A stretch of 44,076 nt of DNA, taken from the NCBI RefSeq assembly GCF_900169785.1, contig NZ_FWER01000049.1, forward strand, positions 1-44,076, written 5' to 3'. The DNA is from Rhizobium sullae. GTDB taxonomy: Bacteria > Pseudomonadota > Alphaproteobacteria > Rhizobiales > Rhizobiaceae. Shown piece after piece: positions 33,383 through 40,964 of this stretch. Within the stretch, counting starts at the first letter, position 1. Each line of letters opens with the position of its first letter. The notes beneath the pieces were generated by a model. That model was not told the DNA's origin. It did no database searches and saw nothing but the letters and a program-made list of their open reading frames with translations. The position numbers and the translations under genes were made by a program.

Positions 33383-34021
33383 ATGGGCTGGTCGGAGATA
33401 CTTGCATTTTTGTTGGCGGCCACCTTTTTGGTTACCTCACCTGGGCCAAACGGAGTGCTGATTGCCAAGACTGTACCTACGTCCGGTCGCGAGGCCGGAT
33501 TTGCCAATATTGCTGGCTTCTTTACCGCGTTCTACGTGCATGGTGCACTGTCGATCATGGGCATCTCAATCATCCTACTGAAATCCGCAACCGCCTTTAC
33601 GATCGTAAAATATCTTGGAGTTGCATACCTGGGCTGGATCGGGATCAAGGCGCTGTTTGCCGCGTACAAAGGGAACGAAACGCTAGCGAACGTTGCGCCT
33701 GCACGACCTCATCGAAGTCTCCTCAGAGCCTTCGCTGAGGGATTCCTGACGAATGGCTTGAATCCCAAGGTGTCGATGTTCTATCTGGCCGTATTTCCTA
33801 ATTTCATACCGCTAAATGACCATGCCATAGCGTATGCCTTTCTACTCGTATTCCTGCATTCTATGGTCAATGTTGTTTGGTTTGGCTCCATAGTTGTTCT
33901 ATTCTCGAAATTGACGTTCGTCGCACGGCACGGGCGCTTTCAGCGCTGGCTGAAAGGTGTGACAGGCGTCGTGTTCATCGGATTTGGGTTAAAGTTGGCA
34001 ACTTATCGGCCAACCGTCTGA
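33383..34021 (+). CDS. LysE/RhtB-family exporter
   Basis: Inner-membrane exporter of 212 residues with about six spans. Family features are the opening LAFLLAATFLVTSPGPNGVL with the SPGPN turn, KYLGVAYLGWIGIKAL in span 3, and AFAEGFLTNGLNPKVSMFYLA with the NPK motif. LysE/RhtB proteins export amino acids or related small molecules; the substrate is unknown. ATG 33383 is chosen because it begins just before the first span and AAGGAG lies upstream, though ATG 33353 behind GGTGGAG would add ten residues. It stands alone among repeats, and its AT content is a little higher than its neighbours. Confidence 0.85.
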   Translation: MGWSEILAFLLAATFLVTSPGPNGVLIAKTVPTSGREAGFANIAGFFTAFYVHGALSIMGISIILLKSATAFTIVKYLGVAYLGWIGIKALFAAYKGNETLANVAPARPHRSLLRAFAEGFLTNGLNPKVSMFYLAVFPNFIPLNDHAIAYAFLLVFLHSMVNVVWFGSIVVLFSKLTFVARHGRFQRWLKGVTGVVFIGFGLKLATYRPTV

Positions 34022-34495
34022 GGCCTGGTGCCTTTGGATTTATTGTAAGCCGTGTTGATGTCGGCTTTTGGCGCATTTGAGACGTGCTCGCATGCCGCCT
34101 CACGGCCCGATGCAGACGATCGTCGACACGCTGTCGAAGGTCCGAAAAAGAGTACGGCGGACGTTCGGGTGCCGGAGGCTGCGGGGCAGCCGATGTGGCG
34201 ATCTGTGTTCGCGTGGCTCAGGTAGAATGTGAACTCGAAAGCGGCCCCGCTGCTCTAGGTTGTGTTTTGGCGGCAATTGAGCTTTACCCTCGCTCCAAAC
34301 GCAAATCAGGAGTATATTTGCTTATCGCTGGTTGGGACATTCCTGGTCCGGCGACTGAGAGCGTAAGACTCCCACATCTGGACTGGGCGCGCTTTGACTA
34401 CACGGCGCGCTCACGAGACTATCCGCTTCTGCCGGAACGTCTTTTGTTCGGTTCCGACTGCAAACTGTTTGCGTCTTGTGGGAGAGCAGCATCCG
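34022..34495. other. Gap upstream of the sensing operon
   Basis: About 470 bp without a gene I can support. At 34055-34068 it carries GTCGGCTTTTGGCG, a module of the dispersed repeat family. The rest should contain the promoter of the operon starting at 34496; I could not point to clear -35/-10 boxes. An open plus-strand frame over 34084-34599 has no family resemblance. Confidence 0.45.
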
Positions 34496-35500
34496 ATGCA
34501 GATCCAGAATCGCCGCCATTTCTTAGCCGGCGCTGCGGCAGCTGGTCTCGCGGGCCTTCTCGGCGGAGAGACAAGCGCCCGGGCCGAGCCCCCGCCTGAA
34601 ACCACCTCCATCCGCCTTGCAAAGATCAGTGGCATCTGCATTGCGCCGCAGTACGTAGCAGAGGAACTGCTGCGCGCAGAGGGGTTCACCGACGTCCGTT
34701 ATGTGGCAGCGGAAGCAGGCGTCGGGCAATCGGAGAAGATCGCGCGCGGCGAGGTGGATTTCAGTCTGAATTTCGCCGCACCACTCGCCCTTGCGATCGA
34801 TACCGGTGATCCGATCACGGTGCTGGCGGGCGTGCACCCCGGTTGCTTTGAACTCTTCGGAAAAGAGAATATCCGCAGCATCACAGACCTGAAGGGCAAG
34901 AGTGTCGGCATACAAGGACTGGGATCAACCCCGCATGTGTTCGTGACCAGCATGGCAGCTTATGTCGGGCTCGATCCCGACAAGGACATCAGCTGGGTCT
35001 CCAGTCCCTCCGCAAAGCCCATGGAGCTTTTCGTCGAAGGAAAGGTCGATGCGTTCCTCGGCTTTCCGCCCGAGCCTCAGGAGCTGCGCGCCCGCAACAT
35101 CGGCCGTGTGGTCGTAAATAGTGCTATCGATCGTCCCTGGTCGCAGTACTTCTGCTGCATGCTGGCGGGCAATGCGGAGTTCGTCCGGAACAATCCGGCT
35201 GCCACCAAGCGCGTATTGCGCGCCATTCTCAGAGCGGCGGACCTTTGTGTCACAGAGCCACGGAGCGTCGCGCAACAGATCGTCGAGAATGGGTTCACCG
35301 CCAACTATGACTATGCCCTCCAGACGATGAATGACGTGCCTTATGGCAAGTGGCGCGAATATGAGCCCGAGGACACCGTGCGATTTTACGCCCTGCGCCT
35401 ACATGAAGCCGGCATGATCAAGTCAAGCCCACAGACGATCATCGCCGAGGGCACGGACTGGCGTTTCCTCAACGAGCTGAAGCGCGAATTGAAGACGTGA
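34496..35500 (+). CDS. Tat-exported NMT1/THI5-like substrate-binding protein 1
   Basis: Periplasmic binding protein of 334 residues related to the nitrate/sulfonate/taurine and pyrimidine-precursor binding group. Residues 5-10 NRRHFL are a twin-arginine motif, followed by a short alanine/glycine-rich hydrophobic stretch ending near SARA, so export is by Tat. The mature part shows IAPQYVAEELLRAEGF, a vestige of the two-lobed fold (GKSVGIQGLGSTPHVFVTSM) and a conserved tail WRFLNELKRELKT. GGGAGAG precedes the ATG at 34496. No ABC permease or ATPase is next to it. The next gene is a paralogue, followed by a SCO protein and a two-component system, so I infer a sensing role. Confidence 0.85.
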   Translation: MQIQNRRHFLAGAAAAGLAGLLGGETSARAEPPPETTSIRLAKISGICIAPQYVAEELLRAEGFTDVRYVAAEAGVGQSEKIARGEVDFSLNFAAPLALAIDTGDPITVLAGVHPGCFELFGKENIRSITDLKGKSVGIQGLGSTPHVFVTSMAAYVGLDPDKDISWVSSPSAKPMELFVEGKVDAFLGFPPEPQELRARNIGRVVVNSAIDRPWSQYFCCMLAGNAEFVRNNPAATKRVLRAILRAADLCVTEPRSVAQQIVENGFTANYDYALQTMNDVPYGKWREYEPEDTVRFYALRLHEAGMIKSSPQTIIAEGTDWRFLNELKRELKT

Positions 35501-35583
35501 GCAACTGGTAAATATATGGCCTGGAGATTGCCATGCTGGCATGGCCGACGCTCGGGCTTGTGCACTTTGGAAGGGAGGTTCCC

Positions 35584-36606
35584 ATGCATACCCTGTACCC
35601 CGGACGGTTCAGCCGACGGAGGTTCCTGCGTGGGATAACGCTGGCGGGGACAGCGGGGCTACTGGGATGGCACCCCAGGCGAGCCGCCGCTGCGGAGCCA
35701 CCGCCTGAGACGACGCGGATCCGGCTCGTCCGGATTCCCAGCATCTGTCAGGCCCCCCAGTATGTAGCCGAAGAACTGCTGCGCAGTGAAGGGTTCACCG
35801 AGGTGCACTACCTCCAAAAAAGGGGGACCGCAGACATCGACACGGCCCTCGCCTCCGGTGAAGCCGACCTCAATGGGCATTTCGCCGCCCCGCTCCTTCT
35901 CCGCTTGGAGGCGGGGGATCCCATCGTCATCCTGGCAGGACTCCACGTCGGCTGCTTTGAGCTGTTCGGGACCGATCGCGTCCAGTCGATCCGTGACCTC
36001 GAGGGGAAGACCGTGGCCGTGCCGACGCTAGATTCCAGCCGATACGTCTTTCTCGCCGCTATGACGGCGTATGTGGGCCTGGACCTCCGTAAGGACATAA
36101 ACTTCGTCACGCATCCGGGACCCGAGTCCATCCGGCTCTTAAGTGCGGGGAAGATCGATGCCTACCTAGGCTTTCCCCCCGAACCGCAGGAGATGCGGGA
36201 GCAGCAGATCGGCCATGTGGTGATTAGCAGCACCGTGGACCGGCCCTGGTCGCAATACTTCTGCTGCATGCTGGCTGGGAACCGGGAGTTCGTCCGCAAG
36301 TATCCGGTGGCCACCAAACGCGCCCTCCGCGCCATCTTGAAAGCTGCGGATTTCTGCGCCAGCGAGCCCGAGCGGTCCGCGCAGTTCATGGTGGACCAGG
36401 GCTACACTAAGCGCTATGATCATGCCCTCCAAGTCGTGAAGGCGATCCCCTACGGTTGGCGCGAGTATAGCGCGGAGGACACCCTGCGCTTCTACGCCCT
36501 GCGCCTACACGAGGTCGGGATGCTCAAGAGCACCCCCCAGAAGCTTCTGGCCCAGGGCGCCGATTGGCGTTTCCTCAATGAACTGAAGCGCGAGTTGAAG
36601 ATATGA
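35584..36606 (+). CDS. Tat-exported NMT1/THI5-like substrate-binding protein 2
   Basis: Paralogue of the preceding gene, 340 residues. The twin-arginine motif is SRRRFLRG at about 10-17, followed by ITLAGTAGLLG. Shared blocks include APQYVAEELL, GDPIVILAG versus GDPITVLAG, YVGLDLRKDI, KIDAYLGFPPEPQE, DRPWSQYFCCMLAG and the tail WRFLNELKRELKI. The cysteine pair CC in FCCML is kept in both and might bind metal. GGGAGG precedes ATG 35584. Base use differs visibly: more G and C runs than in copy 1, hinting at separate origin rather than recent duplication. Its stop overlaps the SCO start (ATGA at 36603). Confidence 0.85.
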   Translation: MHTLYPGRFSRRRFLRGITLAGTAGLLGWHPRRAAAAEPPPETTRIRLVRIPSICQAPQYVAEELLRSEGFTEVHYLQKRGTADIDTALASGEADLNGHFAAPLLLRLEAGDPIVILAGLHVGCFELFGTDRVQSIRDLEGKTVAVPTLDSSRYVFLAAMTAYVGLDLRKDINFVTHPGPESIRLLSAGKIDAYLGFPPEPQEMREQQIGHVVISSTVDRPWSQYFCCMLAGNREFVRKYPVATKRALRAILKAADFCASEPERSAQFMVDQGYTKRYDHALQVVKAIPYGWREYSAEDTLRFYALRLHEVGMLKSTPQKLLAQGADWRFLNELKRELKI

Positions 36607-37190
36607 GCAGGTGGCTGGCCGGCGCTCTGCTGTTGGCGCTGCTTGTTCCCTGGCCAGCGCACGCGCACGACGCGCCACACGACCAGCGCCTGCCGAGGAT
36701 CGGACCGGCCCCCGATTTTACGCTGACGTCGCAGGATGGAGCGCCCGTGTCGCTCCACGACTTTCGCGGCAAGGTGGTCGCCGTCACCTTCATCTATACT
36801 TATTGTCCCGACCTCTGCCCGATGCTGACCGCCAACATGGCGCACGTGCAGGACAAGCTAGGTTCTGCGTTCGGGCCCAGTGTTGCCTTCGTTTCGATCA
36901 CCGTCGATCCGGAGCACGATACGCCCGAAGTGCTGAAGCAATATTCACAGGACTTCGGCGCTGATCTGGACGGTTGGGCGTTTCTCACCGGCGATCCGAC
37001 GATCATCCGTGAGGTCGGACGCACGTACGGCATCTTCGCGAGGAAGGTGGCGAAAGGAGACGTCGATCACACGTTCCTGACGTCGCTCATAGACCCGACT
37101 GGCACCTTGCGTGTACAGTATCTCGGCGTCCGGTTCGACTTGGAGGAGTTCCGGGATGACCTTCTCAGCCTCTTGGACGAATCCAAATAA
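36603..37190 (+). CDS. SCO1/SenC family copper/thiol protein
   Basis: Thioredoxin-fold protein of 195 residues with a hydrophobic N-terminal signal (about 1-21, ending AHA). C68-P-D-L-C72 and H156 form the copper-binding triad of SCO proteins. Some SCO proteins deliver copper to the CuA site of cytochrome oxidase; others act as thiol reductants or redox sensors. No oxidase gene is nearby. The ATG overlaps the stop of the binding protein and the 3' end overlaps the kinase start, so it is translationally tied to the sensing operon. A role in copper or redox control of the sensor is inferred. Confidence 0.92.
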   Translation: MSRWLAGALLLALLVPWPAHAHDAPHDQRLPRIGPAPDFTLTSQDGAPVSLHDFRGKVVAVTFIYTYCPDLCPMLTANMAHVQDKLGSAFGPSVAFVSITVDPEHDTPEVLKQYSQDFGADLDGWAFLTGDPTIIREVGRTYGIFARKVAKGDVDHTFLTSLIDPTGTLRVQYLGVRFDLEEFRDDLLSLLDESK

Positions 37191-39264
37191 CATCACAAAC
37201 CGGCTGGTGGGCTGGGTTGCGCGGCTGCCGGCGCGCGTGCAGACCAAGCTGCTGATCGCGTTTCTGTCGATCGTCGGCCTGCTGATCGTGCTCGGGGCCG
37301 TCGGGTTGCAGGTGTTGAGCGGGGTCAACGATCAAACAAAAGAGTTGATCAAGCTGCAGCGCCGGATCGCAGCCTACCGCCAGGTTCAGCACGACACGAC
37401 GAACCAACTCTACAGCATCTCCACCGCGCTCTTGCTTCAGGACGACCGGATGCTGGATGCAGCGCTGCGCCAGCTCAGCCAGTTTGGCTACGACCTCGAC
37501 CGCATGGAGTTCGTGACCGAAAGTGAAGCGGCAGTGCTCGGCCAGGTCCGGCAAGAGTACGACCGGTTTACGGCGGGGGTGACGCATGTCGTGGAGCTCA
37601 TCCGCGCCGGCCGCACGGACGAGGCGCGCAAGGTTCAGCAAGCTGAGATCATGCCATTGGCCGACCGCATCGAACGGCTGACGAACCAGTTGGTCAACAT
37701 CGCCGAAGCCGACATGGTGACCGCCATCGAAACGACCAAGGGGGCGTACGGCACCTCCCGGCTGATCGTGGTCTCCTTTGCGGTGGGTAGCATTCTGCTG
37801 GCGCTGGCGCTTGGCTACATCATCTCCTGGTCGTTGATCGAGCCAGTCAAGAAGATCGAGACGCGTCTGCGCCAGATAGCAGCCGGCGACTTTGCGCAGC
37901 AGGTTGCCGTCGTCAATCGGGACGAACTCGGAGTGCTTGCCGGCAAGGTCAACCAGACGTCCGAGCAGCTGGGGCGGCTATATCAAGAGGTGCGGGCGCG
38001 CACGGCCGAGCTTGCGCGATCGGTCGGCGAACTGGAGGCGCTCGGGGAAGTCAGCAAGGCGGTCAATTCGACGCTCGATCTCGACACGGTGCTACAGACG
38101 ATCGTGGCGAAGGCGGTTCAACTCTCGGACACGGATGCGGGCACTATCTATGTGTTCAGCAGCACCAGACAACAATTCCGCTCACGCGCGACTTATGGGA
38201 TGCGCGATGAGCTCATTGCCGCGATTTCTGACCAGGCCATCGGGCTGAACGATCCCGGGATTGGCGACGCCGCACGGCGCCATGCGCCTGTCCAGGTACC
38301 CGATCTCAGCGAAGGAACGCCCTCTCCCGCTCAGAAGATCGTCCTCGACGCCGGATATCGCGGCGTCCTGGTGGTTCCGCTGCTCAGGCCGAACAAGATC
38401 GTCGGCGCGCTCGTCGTCAGGCGACGCAACCCAGGTGAATTCGACCAGCAAATCGTCCATCTGATGGAAACCTTTGCAGCCCAATCGGTGCTCGCCATTC
38501 AAAACGCGAAGCTGTTCCGCGAGATCGAAGAAAAAGGCCGGGAGCTAGAGGCGGCCAGCCGCCATAAGTCTCAGTTCCTCGCGAATATGAGCCACGAGCT
38601 GAGGACGCCGCTCAATTCGGTTCTGGGCTTTACCGAACTTTTGGTCGACGGGATTTACGGGGAGCTCCCGGACAAAGCAAAGGCGACCGTGGCGCGCGTG
38701 CAAGCAAACGGCCGTCATCTCTTGGGGCTGATCAACGACGTGCTCGATCTTTCAAAGATCGAAGCGGGTCAGCTCACGCTTGCGCTCGAGGATTATTCCG
38801 TTGGGCAAATTGTTCGGTCGACCGTTACAGCTGTGGAGCCGCTGGCGCGTTCAAAAGGGCTTTCGCTCGCTGCGACCGTCGCCGAAAACCTTCCGCTGGG
38901 CCGTGGGGACGAACGCCGCCTGACCCAAGTCCTGCTCAATCTTGCCGGCAATGCAGTCAAGTTCACCGAGAGGGGCGCGATCGACATCCTTGCCGACGCG
39001 GTCGACGGGCACTTCGAGATAATCGTACGCGATACGGGTCCCGGCATTGCACCCACAGACCAGGCGCTCATTTTCGATGAATTCCAACAGGTCGACAACA
39101 GCAGCACCAGGCAGAAGGGTGGCACGGGTCTCGGCCTGGCGATTTCGAAGCGTATCGTCGAAATGCATGGTGGAACCATAGGCGTCGAGTCCGTGCCGGG
39201 TTCAGGCTCGACATTCCGCATGAAGATACCGATCCGGGTGGGAGAGGATGTGAAGGCAGCATGA
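37156..39264 (+). CDS. Membrane sensor histidine kinase with HAMP and GAF domains
   Basis: Inner-membrane kinase of 702 residues. Order: TM1 about 30-53, a periplasmic helical domain about 54-203 of the four-helix-bundle kind, TM2 about 204-226, HAMP about 228-280, a short coiled coil, GAF about 304-455, HisKA with H480 in MSHELRTP, and an HATPase domain (about 590-695) with DTGPGIAP and GGTGLGLAISK. There is no receiver domain; phosphate would go to the regulator encoded next, which starts at an ATGA overlap. The start at 37156 overlaps the SCO gene by 35 bases; a later GTG near 37207 is possible. The periplasmic bundle is a plausible docking site for the exported binding proteins, which is inference. 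Confidence 0.92.
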   Translation: MTFSASWTNPNNITNRLVGWVARLPARVQTKLLIAFLSIVGLLIVLGAVGLQVLSGVNDQTKELIKLQRRIAAYRQVQHDTTNQLYSISTALLLQDDRMLDAALRQLSQFGYDLDRMEFVTESEAAVLGQVRQEYDRFTAGVTHVVELIRAGRTDEARKVQQAEIMPLADRIERLTNQLVNIAEADMVTAIETTKGAYGTSRLIVVSFAVGSILLALALGYIISWSLIEPVKKIETRLRQIAAGDFAQQVAVVNRDELGVLAGKVNQTSEQLGRLYQEVRARTAELARSVGELEALGEVSKAVNSTLDLDTVLQTIVAKAVQLSDTDAGTIYVFSSTRQQFRSRATYGMRDELIAAISDQAIGLNDPGIGDAARRHAPVQVPDLSEGTPSPAQKIVLDAGYRGVLVVPLLRPNKIVGALVVRRRNPGEFDQQIVHLMETFAAQSVLAIQNAKLFREIEEKGRELEAASRHKSQFLANMSHELRTPLNSVLGFTELLVDGIYGELPDKAKATVARVQANGRHLLGLINDVLDLSKIEAGQLTLALEDYSVGQIVRSTVTAVEPLARSKGLSLAATVAENLPLGRGDERRLTQVLLNLAGNAVKFTERGAIDILADAVDGHFEIIVRDTGPGIAPTDQALIFDEFQQVDNSSTRQKGGTGLGLAISKRIVEMHGGTIGVESVPGSGSTFRMKIPIRVGEDVKAA

Positions 39265-39626
39265 GCAAGAGAATCCTGATGGTGGAAGACACCGAGGACA
39301 ACCGGCAGATCGTGCGCGATCTCATCGCCACCACCGAATACGAACTGATCGAGGCCGCGGACGGTGCTGCCGGCGTCGCTGCCGCCGCAGCGCAAAAGCC
39401 GGACCTGATCCTGATGGACATTCAGCTTCCGGTGATTGACGGGTATGAAGCTGCTAGCCGCATAAAGGCTGACCCGGCGCTCCGGCACATTCCGATAATC
39501 GCCGTCACCTCCTACGCATTGTCAGGCGACGAGGCGAAAGCCCTTGCTGCAGGGTGCGATGGCTACATTGCCAAGCCATTCAGTCCGCGCCAACTGCTTG
39601 CCAAGATCCGGGAGTTGCTTTCCTAG
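39261..39626 (+). CDS. Single-domain response regulator (DivK/CheY-like)
   Basis: A 121-residue receiver domain with no output domain. Phosphoacceptor D53 in LILMDIQLP, the acidic pair E9-D10, T83 and K105 in AKPF are all in place. Single-domain regulators carry phosphate to a phosphotransferase or act through protein contacts. It begins at an ATGA overlap with the kinase stop, so the kinase is its likely donor. The cyclase gene follows after 13 bases. Confidence 0.93.
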   Translation: MSKRILMVEDTEDNRQIVRDLIATTEYELIEAADGAAGVAAAAAQKPDLILMDIQLPVIDGYEAASRIKADPALRHIPIIAVTSYALSGDEAKALAAGCDGYIAKPFSPRQLLAKIRELLS

Positions 39627-39639
39627 AGGAGACAGGGCC

Positions 39640-40788
39640 TTGCACGATCCGCCTCGCATTCTCGCCGTCGACGACACGCCGGAAAATCTCGAAATCCTGC
39701 GCATGCGCCTCGAGGCGAATGGCTACGAAGTGGTGACTGCAGCGGACGGCGAAGAGGGGCTTGCCATGGTGCGCAGCCTCAAGCCGGACCTGATCCTCCT
39801 CGACATCATGATGCCGAAGCTCGACGGGATAAGCGTCGTGCGGACGCTTAAGGCAGACGTTTCGCTGCGATCGATCCCGGTTATCCTTGTCACCGCAAAA
39901 GCCGATACACGAGATGTGGTCGAGGGATTGGATGCCGGCGGCGATGACTATCTAACCAAGCCGTTCGAGCACAGGGCACAAGTGGCGCGCGTGCGCTCGA
40001 TGCTGCGCCAGAAGGCACTATACGATACCGTGGAGAGCCAGACGCGGCTCCTCGAGGATCAGGCAGCGCAATTGGCTGCATGGAATCGCTCTCTTGAACA
40101 AACAGTGGCGGAGCAGGTTACGGAGATCGAGCGAATGGGCCGGCTCCGACGGTTTCTTCCCTCGCAGGTCGCCGACCTTGTCGTTGCGGCAGGCAATGGA
40201 GACGCGCTTCTTCAAAGCCACCGTCGCGAGGTGACCGTCGTTTTCTGCGACTTGCGCGGCTTTACAGCCTTCGCCGAGACTGCCGAGCCCGAGGAGGTAA
40301 TGGCGGTCCTTGGCGAGTACCATTCCTGTCTCGGCGAACAAATCGTTCGTCACGAGGGGACTTTGGAGCGGTTCGTGGGCGACGGTATCGTTGTTGTTTT
40401 CAATGATCCGCTGCCCTGTGCCGATCACACCGAGAGGGCTGTCTCAATGGCTGCGGCGATGCGTGACGCAATTGACGAGCATTCAGAGCGATGGCGCAAA
40501 CGGGACTACTTGCTTGGCTTCGGAATCGGTATCGCCCGGGGCCACGCCACCATAGGGCAGATCGGTTTCGATCAGCGCGCGGACTATGCGGTGATCGGCA
40601 CTGTGTCGAACCATGCGGCTCGATTGTGCGAGGAGGCCAAGTCTCGCCAGATTCTCGTCAGCCAACGGGTTCTTGGTGCCGTTGAATCATTGGTCGAATC
40701 CGTTCCAGTTGGCGAACTGAGGCTGAAGGGGTTTCGCCGCCCTATGCTGGCTTACGAAGTTGTCCGGTGGCTTGGCCGGTCAAGTTAG
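39640..40788 (+). CDS. Receiver-domain class III adenylate/guanylate cyclase
   Basis: Response regulator of 382 residues: a receiver domain with D55 in LILLDIMMP and LTKPFE, a coiled-coil linker (about 130-180, with TRLLEDQAAQLAAWN and a following heptad-like stretch), then a class III cyclase domain. The metal aspartates D204 (FCDLRGFT) and D248 (VGDGIVVVF) and the transition-state pair N324 and R328 (SNHAARL) are present, so it should be active. I chose TTG 39640 because AGGAG lies about nine bases upstream and the receiver then starts normally; ATGs further upstream are inside the preceding regulator. It makes cAMP or cGMP; the substrate specificity cannot be read with certainty. It closes the sensing operon. 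Confidence 0.9.
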   Translation: MHDPPRILAVDDTPENLEILRMRLEANGYEVVTAADGEEGLAMVRSLKPDLILLDIMMPKLDGISVVRTLKADVSLRSIPVILVTAKADTRDVVEGLDAGGDDYLTKPFEHRAQVARVRSMLRQKALYDTVESQTRLLEDQAAQLAAWNRSLEQTVAEQVTEIERMGRLRRFLPSQVADLVVAAGNGDALLQSHRREVTVVFCDLRGFTAFAETAEPEEVMAVLGEYHSCLGEQIVRHEGTLERFVGDGIVVVFNDPLPCADHTERAVSMAAAMRDAIDEHSERWRKRDYLLGFGIGIARGHATIGQIGFDQRADYAVIGTVSNHAARLCEEAKSRQILVSQRVLGAVESLVESVPVGELRLKGFRRPMLAYEVVRWLGRSS

Positions 40789-40851
40789 TGATGAACGCAG
40801 CCCAATGAGTGACCCGCGGGCGAACCGAGCGACGGCATGAAACGACCGCAC

Positions 40852-40955
40852 CCGGTGTGGAAAGCGGTCGTTCGTCGGCAGCAAGCGAACGGCAGCAATT
40901 GGCGCGAAGCCGCCGAACGCGTTCGTCTGCAGTCGGGCCCAAAGCAGACACTTGC
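40852..40955 (+). repeat. Degenerate intergenic repeat modules
   Basis: Between the cyclase and the SARP-like gene. GAACGGCAGC at 40887-40896, a 26-base segment at 40905-40930 that recurs exactly at 43649-43674, and CGTCTGCAGTCGG at 40924-40936 shared with 29678-29690. Confidence 0.65.
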
Positions 40956-40964
40956 GACCCGCAC

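Noticed and set aside
34084..34599. 171-codon plus-strand frame before the first binding protein
   Set aside because: It overlaps the Tat signal region in another frame and resembles no family; cysteine- and arginine-rich composition suggests noncoding DNA.
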